Shown: positions 56,988 to 64,000 of the stretch, piece after piece
Numbering within the stretch: the first letter of the stretch is position 1
How the letters are laid out: every line of letters starts with the position of its first letter
From: Daucus carota subsp. sativus
Taxonomy: Eukaryota > Streptophyta > Magnoliopsida > Apiales > Apiaceae
DNA: 64,000 bases
Direction of reading: 5' to 3'
NCBI RefSeq assembly: GCF_001625215.2
Contig: NC_030383.2
Coordinates: forward strand, 63,788,949-63,852,948
Translations under genes and position numbers: made by a program
The notes under the pieces: generated by a model
The model's input: the letters and a program-made list of their open reading frames with translations, nothing else
The model's database searches: none
What the model was told of the DNA's origin: nothing

Positions 56988-57184
56988 AAATTATTTTTTG
57001 ACGGGTTTCGGTCAAAATAATTTATTGTCAACCGTTCTGCGGTCGGTCAAAGATAGATTAGTCGAAAATAAAAAACCGGTTAAAAATATATTATTTTTTA
57101 CTATTGTTTTTACCGTGGTTTTCGACTGGCTCGACCAATATTGGCCGAAAATAATTTTCAAACATTTTTTGTCAAAAAATTGAA
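56988..57184. repeat. Imperfect foldback sequence with TTTTTTGAC ends
   Basis: AATTATTTTTTGACGGG on the left pairs imperfectly with the inverse of GTCAAAAAATTGAA on the right. The interior has GGTCAAAATAATTT and CCGAAAATAATTTT, again inverse. It may be a MITE remnant related to the region at 50755. Confidence 0.45.
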
Positions 57185-57390
57185 TATTATTCAAAATTGA
57201 AATTACCCCCTTGCGGTGAAGATATTATCATGTTATAGTCCCGACTCATTTCAACTTCTGGTTCTATCACTCGTGTATATGAGCAACATAACCGGGCTGC
57301 ATTTGCACAAAAATAAACTTTAATTGAAGACAAACTTTTTAAGGTGTTTAATTATTAAAATTTTAAAGGATGGAAGATACTACGTGTAAA

Positions 57391-57610
57391 GATTAAGAGA
57401 ATTTGTTAGAATAAGGATCCGGAAAAGAAAGGAGGAAGGAATATTTGAATCCAGTGATTTTTTTTTTCAGAGGACGAGTTCTGCTGAGAATTCCGTGAGT
57501 ATGCAAATTTACATGGGGAAATATGGTAAATATATGGAAGCTGTTTGAAATCATATCGATATTTTTTAGCAGCTTCGGAAAGGAATTAAGAGACCATAGA
57601 GAATGCAAAA
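57391..57610. repeat. Dispersed repeat shared with 59813-59945
   Basis: AGATTAAGAGAATTT, GGATCCGGAAA, GGAGGAAGGA, GGACGAGTTCTGCTGAGA and GGAATTAAGAG occur in the same order at 59813-59945. The copy here has about 80 extra bases before the last block. It may be the 3' flank of a lost F-box copy. Confidence 0.7.
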
Positions 57611-57631
57611 ATGTCCTGGGCTTATGCCCTT

Positions 57632-58038
57632 AGAGCATCTCCGATATCTCCAATGCCGTTGACTATAATGATTGGCTAAATTGGATATGTAAGACATTAT
57701 CTAAAATTTGCTGAACTTGTAAGACATTTTGCTTCGATGGTATTGGATATATTGGTTGGCTATAATTTAAAAATAGTATGTTATTAATATTTTGAATTAT
57801 TATAAATAGAATATATCACTTTAATATAGTAATAAGTGATGTGTAATCTTCCTACACAGATTTTCTTACAGACCTGTAGCGGATCGACAAATATAGTCAT
57901 TCATAGTAGGTTGGCTATAATTATAGATAACAGGTGGGGATGGTTGGAGCGTGAATTTTTGAAGCCATTAGTTATAATTTTTATTTTTGGCGTTGACAAT
58001 TAGGATTTTAGCCAAGGGGTCTTCATGGTTAGGGATGC
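57632..58038. mobile_element. MITE with TTAGAGCATC termini
   Basis: TTAGAGCATCTCCGATATC on the left and the inverse TAAGAGCATCCCTAACCATG on the right are a terminal pair common in plant MITEs. The interior is AT-rich with a TTGGCTATAATT motif twice. The target duplication is short or lost. Confidence 0.65.
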
Positions 58039-58169
58039 TCTTACAGACCATAATCAAAACAAAGCCATAATCCATAAAACCAAGCATAATTACTAACAAT
58101 AACTACTACTTAATAAACTGCAGGGAGGATTAAAAGAGACTGTAGAACAGAGAGAATAGAAGACATGCC

Positions 58170-58385
58170 CTAGTCGATATCGAGCAAATCCTCCACCATC
58201 GCTGCCGCTGGAACTTCCCCCCCTTCTGGTGCCTCTGCATTGGCTACGCCTTCCTCTTCATGGTCTTCTCCATGCAACACCACTTCTTCTTCCTGCAGCT
58301 GCAGGTAGTCCTCGTCCAAAACCTGAAAATTACCTCCGATGGAACCAAGCCCCATGTCGAGATGCCAGAGTTCACTGACATGCAT
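58170..58385 (-). pseudogene. Unrecognised acidic C-terminus-like frame
   Basis: A minus-strand frame reads HLDMGLGSIGGNFQVLDED, then a Glu-rich segment, and ends VEDLLDID before a stop. The composition and the ordered acidic tail look like a genuine protein C-terminus. A TTTTCAG site (58321-58327) could be a splice acceptor. Upstream no in-frame continuation was found. It could be a gene fragment or a chance frame; I do not recognise the family. Confidence 0.3.
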
Positions 58386-58576
58386 ATTATTTGTATAAAT
58401 GGAATCAATCCTGCATTCCCAACTAGATTTGGATTACCTAACATTTTCCTTATTAATAACTAACCAATAAATCAGAAATAAACCGGCCCAAACCGACCCG
58501 AACTCCACATAGCTAGCTATCTACCCTAACATACTAGTCCTTTGATCTGCAACTACAAAACCCCATGCTTGCTATC

Positions 58577-59530
58577 ATGATGATTCCTCGTGACTTGATT
58601 TATGAAATACTTTGTCGCGTACCAGTCAAGTACCTTCTTTGTTGCAGATGTGTAGCCAAGCGTTGGTGCTCTCTTAAGTCTTAATGATAGCACTGATTTC
58701 ATCAAAAACCACAGCAAAGCATCCATCGAGTGTGGAGGTATCATTATTCGAGCATTTAATAAATTATACTTGGCTGATTATGAGTCTTTGTATGATGGCA
58801 ATGCTGCAGAATCGGATGGCCGATTAGAGTCTTTTCTCACAGTTGATGAGTCTCAGTTGTTCGACTCTGTCAATGGCTTAGTGTGCTGTACTAAATCGAA
58901 TCAAAATATTGTTTTAATTTTCAATCCTTCTACTAGGAAGTCCATAATGTTACCTGTGGTACCGTTTGATTGGCAGATTTCTTTTGATTACTGCTTTGAT
59001 AAACATCTATGTGGCTTCGGGTATGATCATGTCAACGATGAATACAAGATTGTTAAGATTGCTCTGCTCTATCGTTCCTCAATATTGCATGACATTATGG
59101 TAATAATGTACAGCTTTAAGACTAATTCGTGGACACGTATTGAGAATGTTCGTTTATCGAAAGGCGTTCAGTTCAAAGAGAGGCGTGGGAGGTTTGCAAG
59201 TGGAGCTCTGTACTGGCCTGCAACTGATATGAAGGAAGACAATAGTTGTTCTGTCATTGTTCGTTTTGATCTCGGACTAGAGCAGTTTGGAGAATTTGAA
59301 GCATCTTTCGAGGGTAAGGATATAGATTTGGAGAGACTAGTTGCTTTTGAAGGTAGCATTCATGTCTCTGAATACAACTCTTGCGGTGTGGATTTGTCTG
59401 AAATAAACGACTAGGCGATGAAAACGCCTAAGTTCAAGGTATCATTGGATGAAAAGTACAGAGGATGTGTTATTAGGCCTCTTGCTTATTCAAAGAATCG
59501 CCAGGAAGTTCTTGTACAGGTGGATTTTTT
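58577..59530 (+). pseudogene. F-box/FBA pseudogene, recently broken
   Basis: The F-box (IPRDLIYEILCRVPVKYLL, CCRCVAKRWCSL) is open to about 58675, where a short insertion shifts the frame. A long FBA frame follows at 58770-59414 (GLVCCTKSNQNIVLIFNPST, then CGFGYDHVNDEYKIVKIA and FDLGLEQFGEF). A TAG at 59412 comes in the middle of the domain, after which RPLAYSKNRQEVLVQVD continues in another frame until the similarity stops at about 59525. The missing C-terminus means it is truncated as well. The 53231 pseudogene is a deleted copy of it. Confidence 0.85.
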
Positions 59531-60044
59531 GCTAGCTTTTGTAATTATCATCTCTGTCGAATTCTGTTTTCTTCGGTTCATATAAATTGTTTTTCTGATT
59601 AATTAATAAATTTCTTTCTCTATCTTCATTAGTTTTCCTCTTAGTAGTCCTTTTCCAATTTAAGCCTGTAAACAGAGATTGTTGGGCTAGTAATGCACAT
59701 CTGAATTTTTGATATACGCGGATGGCATCTTGCAGCTTGATCTTACAGTGCTAAGTTTGAAGCGGAAACTCAGTTAGTCTTTGAAAAATGTTAATCTGGG
59801 TATGTTTCATATAGATTAAGAGAATTTATTAGAATTAGGATCCGGAAAGTGAAGGAGGAAGGAGTATTTGAATATGATTAATTATTGTCAAGGACGAGTT
59901 CTGCTGAGACTCCGTCAGAGGAATTAAGAGGCTACAGACAGTCTGAACATCATCAGAACAAAATTATCTTTAGAAAGCAAAGGCTTGCATTCATATTTGT
60001 ATACATTTTAAAAATATACTCTTGTGTATTTATGTTTAAACACT
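59531..60044. other. Spacer between F-box pseudogene and XTH gene
   Basis: It contains the second copy of the dispersed repeat (59813-59945) and the 3' side of the minus-strand XTH gene. Confidence 0.45.
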
Positions 60045-61272
60045 TCAATTTCGAGGCAACTGGCACTCCGGGTGATTCTGTTGTCTTTCCTTGTCTAAGC
60101 AATAATCATAAACCACATGCTTCTCTCTGAAGATTTGATGCATCTTCTGTTCATGCGGGGTGAGATCTTTCTGTAAATTCCAATGGAGGTTAGGTGATAG
60201 GCATTCTTGATTCATACTTGTGTTCTGTGATTTACAACCATGTATGCCGAATCTTCTGTAACTACTAACGAATGGTCCTTGCTTCCAGTCCACGGTTCCG
60301 GCCCAGTCTCCTGTCCATACGCTAGCCTCGGTGTGCATCGGATTTGAAATATAATTCACTCCCTTGTCTGTGTAGTTCTTGTATACTCGAACCGGAATTT
60401 TATCTACATAAAACCTGCACCAGTATTAGAATTTCAGAAATCAAGTTTTTATCAGTACGGGAGTCTTGTGTAGTGAGGAGAAACAACGCTACTTTTTATG
60501 ACTACGGGAGTCTTGTGTAGTGAGTAGAAATTACGGGTATTTTTTATAAGTACGGGAGTCTTGTGTAGTGAGTAGAAACTGCGGGTACTGAAAAATATAT
60601 AACTATAAGACGGATGATGAACTTACACAACCATATATGGGTTCCAGAGAATTTCATAGAGATGAAAGTCCTTTCGAGGATCAAACCAGAGTTGATACCT
60701 TTCTTCTCTACTCCCCGAATCACCTGCAAATATATTCGTCTGCAAACCGCCACCAGCGAATTCAAAGTCGAGTTCATCATGATTTCCCGGGTTAGAACTA
60801 TCCGGAGCTGAAGTCAGCTGCATGCCAATAAATCACACCTAGTAATTAAAACGAGAGTAAATTACAGGGGTGTGGCTACAATAATATCACTCGAATAAAA
60901 ACATACGTAGAAGCATATTATGATTCCCGAAGTACTATTCGCATCCGGTAATTTCATCCTAATACCAAATTTTCCAGAGCCATACTCCGAAATCGATCTG
61001 AATCCGGCCCCTGCCATGCAACAACAAATTTAGCCATGCAGAAAAATATCGAATAATATTTAACGTAGCACATATATATTTGTCGAACCTCCAGAGTACT
61101 GATCAAGCAGTAGTTGCACTTCCTTATCGTTGTCAACACGAGTGATATGATTCAATCCCCATAACGAAAAATAATTCTGATCGAAGCTGACATCATCCGC
61201 GGGACCTCCACTGACAAAGCTGACAAAAACAAGAAGAGAAAAGCCAAAGATTTCGAGAAAATGTGAAGCCAT
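60045..61272 (-). CDS. XTH: Xyloglucan endotransglucosylase/hydrolase (GH16)
   Basis: Secreted enzyme that cuts and rejoins xyloglucan in the cell wall. Exons on the minus strand: 61089-61272, 60907-61010, 60627-60817 and 60045-60414; 282 residues, the usual XTH size. A signal peptide (about 1-22: FLEIFGFSLLVFVSFVSG) leads to the GH16 domain. The catalytic motif reads NHDELDFEFAG (residues 108-118), with the two key glutamates E111 and E115 and D113 present; most XTHs have HDEIDFEFLG. The N-glycosylation site that usually follows is absent. The C-terminal part has the family's FYVDKIPVRVYKN block, then WTGDWAGTVDWKQGPF and two Cys pairs (HGCKS...QECL, DYCLD...PEC). A secreted wall-modifying enzyme is expected; the variant motif leaves substrate preference open. 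Confidence 0.9.
60456..60598. repeat. Three-copy minisatellite, period about 48, in an XTH intron
   Basis: TACGGGAGTCTTGTGTAGTG starts at 60456, 60503 and 60551, each followed by AG-AGAAA and an ACG or GCGGGTA part. It fills most of the last intron of the XTH gene. Confidence 0.85.
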
Positions 61273-62700
61273 TGTAGTATAAATCAGTGATGGATGTTTT
61301 AATGCATGAGTTTAAGAAGCAAATATGAGTGTTTATATAGAGGCCTTACGGACAAGGTACACATTTCATATATAGGATAAATGAATGAAATAAATTGACA
61401 CAGATTTGCTTCGGATTTCGACATTTTTCCATTCCGAGTTGATATTTGAGATCATTTTCCGCGTGTTGCTTTAGCTGTAAGAAGAATATAATTAATTGTT
61501 AAGTATTTTATAGATGAGCCATATGAGGATAAAATTCACAATTTGGGGATGGGGCAATTGATATGAAAGATGGCATGTCACTTAATTGCGGTTTACCTGG
61601 TTCACGTAGTTTGCAGGCTATTACATGAGCTCGCGGGTTTACCCGATGCGCACCCGAAGCTGCGGGTTCCTGCGTAAAAAAAAAAAAAAAAACTCAGAAT
61701 AACTGGTGCAGGTAGTAGAATACGGCTCTGTAAGAAAATATTACTATGTTCTAAATAGATTTCGTGGAACTTGAGGTGGATAAGAAGAATGGACAAGTAG
61801 TGACTGCTTCCACGGTTTAACAAAATTTAATCCAGAATATGTTTTTCTCATGTTATTGCATGTAACTGAGTGTCAACTTAATACCTTGTTGATACAAAGA
61901 AGAATTTCTTTCTTTAATATATCAAGTCAAATTATATTATTAATATAAGATTTTTTGAGAGTCCAATAAAATATCCATGAGGGTTGCATCTTCTTGACCT
62001 AAAATGAACAATATCATACTAACGTTCTTGACCTGGTAGAGTTGATCCTGGGGTTGAGCAGCAAATTATAGTGACGATATTTGAATCATAGAATTAATGT
62101 TAGGAGCTCGGGTAGAAACTATGGATTCATCTTTCAGGGGGCAAGAATCTAGAGTTAATACCAATCAATAAATTGGAACAACTTCGTAAGTAAATCAATA
62201 TATAAATCGAAAAGATCCGATTCAGTCAAGTTTTAAATTTAAATGTAAAATTTGTTGAAATTGAGAAAAGTCTTTCTGACAAGTTTCGCTCAAATAAATC
62301 AATCTTGAACTGAGAAGGGATTCTAGACCACACCTGAATCCAAGTTTCACGTTATCAAAAAATTATTCATAACATCTGAGTCATAAAATTGGTGTCACTC
62401 TGGTCATGTTTAAATGAATGAGCAGAATGAAATTCGATTGAACATGAGTCTAAATTTTTACGTTTCTTCAGGAACATTTTCTCCAACCTCCCTCCCTCAA
62501 GCAAGAGCACAAATTTCAGGAAGAAATATTCTCATTTTTCCAACTTGCAATGAAAAATGTAAACAGGAAAAACTGTTTTGGAGCATGGAAAAGATAAATC
62601 GGGAAATCAGACTAAAGCTTTTAAGTTACTGATAGGGTACATTGCTGTGTTACGATAACCTAGGACATTTGATTGGCTGGTTTTGAAATTCAAAACTAGT
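61273..62700. other. Intergenic between XTH and the last gene
   Basis: It holds the XTH promoter side, the SINE piece at 61591-61692 and no recognised exon. Confidence 0.45.
61591..61692 (+). mobile_element. SINE 3' part with poly(A) tail
   Basis: GTTTACCTGGTTCACGTAG, GCGGGTTTACCCGATGCGCA and GCTGCGGGTTCCTGCGT, followed by 17 A, match the 3' part of a widespread plant tRNA-derived SINE type as I remember it. It differs from the SINE family at 28773. The head is missing. Confidence 0.6.
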
Positions 62701-63286
62701 ATTCACAAAAATTTCATTAGGCTTCAGCCATAACAATGATCACTAATTTCTAAATACAAAATGGCATTATACATGGGGTTGATCTATGGGCCAAAAATTA
62801 AGAACCTCTCCATATACGAGCTTATATGAGCATGGGAGGGTGAAGATATTATAAACTATCCCAAAGGGGTGAAAACCCTGTACAGGAGGTGCATCTATAT
62901 TAGTCCCTATCTTCCCTGAATCCTAAAGTAATGGTAATGTACATTGTCCCCGAAACTAACCCTACCCTATCATTTCAATCGAGTCTATTCGAGCTGTGGA
63001 TATAACAATAATCAACCCCTGCCACTTGTATTGCCATGATGAAACTATGAGCTTCATCTGCACAAAGCCACAAATCACCGATACTGTTAGTAATGCTGTT
63101 CCACAATGCAACTATCATTGCTGACAGCAGGTATCATAGTAATCGCAATGTAACTACTATTTGTAATATGGAGCAGACCTACATGTTGTTGCAACAAAGG
63201 CATGCTGAAGCGACTACAGAAAGATCAGAGTTCCTAGGATTTGCTCAATCTGCCAAAATTCTTCAATTTGACAGAGTTGTGGAGGG
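62701..63286 (-). other. Probable 3' untranslated region of the Gln-rich protein gene
   Basis: No coding exon is recognised. The location directly after the minus-strand stop codon suggests a long 3' untranslated region. Confidence 0.4.
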
Positions 63287-64000
63287 CTAAGAACTACTAC
63301 CCCCTCCTTGTAGAATTAGTGATTGTTCTTCTGATTGTTGTTTTAATTCCTCCGGTTGCTGCTCCAATGGAGGCGGCGGTTGCAGCTGTGAGGGCTCTTC
63401 CGACCACTGTACATCACCATCATGAGCAACATGAGGCAAGCTCACTAAAGATTGGATTTTTTCTGTTCCTTGACCATGCTGGTCAAGGGGCTCAATAGGA
63501 GGATTAGTCAAAGGTGGAGAGTCAGCAGAACCAATTGCTGTCACAGGATTAGAACTACAGGAATCAGAAACATGTTCTGATGCCTTCCGCAGAACAGTCG
63601 AAGCAGGCTCTAAGCTAATATGAACATCTCTAGCTTGAAGTTTGTTGGCATGGTCATGGTTAACTTGCCGGTTCTGATGAAGCAATATCTGAACAGGAGA
63701 CTGAGTTTGATTTACAATCTTCGAGAATGGCTGCGACAATTTATGCTGCTGCTGGTTTGATGGAACAGCCTGACTAGAATTAGATGTTGGACCAGCTACG
63801 ACTGATGGAACATGATTTTGATGGCTATTTTCAGAATGTGCACGAGTTTGTTGGTTTTGCTTTTGCTGGGCCTGAGGTTGAGGAGAAAAATGGGATGGTG
63901 CTGACTGCTTCTGAGGCTGAACAGAATTTAATCCTGACCCGGAATACAATTCTTCCCCTTGGATCACCTGCACATTCTCCTCTCCTTTCTCTGCAATATG
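63287..64000 (-). CDS. C-terminal exon of a large Gln/Pro-rich protein, possibly EAF1-like
   Basis: A minus-strand frame, open to the window edge (64000), ends at 63287-63289. It is rich in Gln, Pro, Ser and His (SHFSPQPQAQQKQNQQ, SQLQPPPPLEQQPEELKQQ), without any folded domain, and starts near VQVIQGEELYSGSG. Such a tail fits the C-terminus of plant EAF1-type (NuA4 complex) chromatin proteins, but other large nuclear Gln-rich proteins would look alike. The frame may begin at a splice acceptor close to 63991. The gene is cut by the window end, so its main domains are outside. Confidence 0.55.
   Translation of the reverse strand, partial: HIAEKGEENVQVIQGEELYSGSGLNSVQPQKQSAPSHFSPQPQAQQKQNQQTRAHSENSHQNHVPSVVAGPTSNSSQAVPSNQQQHKLSQPFSKIVNQTQSPVQILLHQNRQVNHDHANKLQARDVHISLEPASTVLRKASEHVSDSCSSNPVTAIGSADSPPLTNPPIEPLDQHGQGTEKIQSLVSLPHVAHDGDVQWSEEPSQLQPPPPLEQQPEELKQQSEEQSLILQGGGSSS

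Larger units (their letters stand above)
56580..58160. other. Intergenic stretch in the F-box cluster
   Basis: It contains the inverted repeat at 56988-57184, a dispersed repeat at 57391-57610 and a MITE at 57632-58038, but no recognised gene. Confidence 0.45.

Noticed and set aside
1-64000. CRISPR array, bacterial operon or phage content
   Set aside because: Spliced plant genes, plant MITEs and SINEs occur throughout. No regularly spaced repeats or dense prokaryotic frames are present.

Overview
This is a window of nuclear chromosome from a flowering plant, almost certainly a eudicot. Genes carry many short GT-AG introns, the intergenic DNA is AT-rich, and it is crowded with plant-type MITEs (Stowaway-like elements with CTCCCTCCGTCCC ends and TA target duplications), hAT-like elements, a Helitron, a Mutator-type foldback element and tRNA-derived SINEs. 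I cannot name the species.

Layout. 1-11.1 kb: a repeat graveyard with at least five MITEs and a three-layer nest (a Helitron inside a hAT-like element inside a Stowaway-like MITE). 11.2-13.7 kb (+): a KRP-type cyclin-dependent kinase inhibitor. 16.2-17.2 kb: a tandem repeat and a MITE nested in a MITE. 18.1-20.6 kb (-): a BSD-domain protein. 25.3-28.4 kb (+): a BTB/POZ-NPH3 protein with a SINE fragment beside one 3' splice site. 29.5-31.6 kb (+): ribosomal protein L13a. 32.4-33.5 kb (-): an intronless DUF295/KIB-type beta-propeller protein. 34.5 kb: a broken copy of the L13a 3' end. 36.0-40.4 kb (+): a malectin-like/LRR receptor kinase in 16 exons. 42.4-43.3 kb (+): a small glyoxalase-fold protein. 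44.1-44.6 kb: a decayed genomic copy of part of the receptor kinase. 44.8-48.7 kb (-): a 10-exon DedA/VTT-type membrane protein with a possible plastid transit peptide. 49.5-59.5 kb: an F-box/FBA cluster with one intact gene and four broken copies. 60.0-61.3 kb (-): a xyloglucan endotransglucosylase/hydrolase. 63.3-64.0 kb (-): the Gln/Pro-rich C-terminus of a large protein cut by the window edge.

From memory of the Arabidopsis map, five of the conserved genes (KRP3, the NPH3 gene, L13a, the malectin/LRR kinase and the glyoxalase-like gene) have counterparts close together and in the same order on Arabidopsis chromosome 5 (At5g48820, 48800, 48760, 48740, 48480). The backbone is therefore probably an old conserved block, interrupted by lineage-specific F-box duplicates and transposons. 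The genes do not form a pathway; they are ordinary single plant genes for cell cycle, signalling, translation, wall remodelling and membrane function. All exon models were built by hand from reading frame, GT-AG sites and family similarity, and each adds up to an intact frame.
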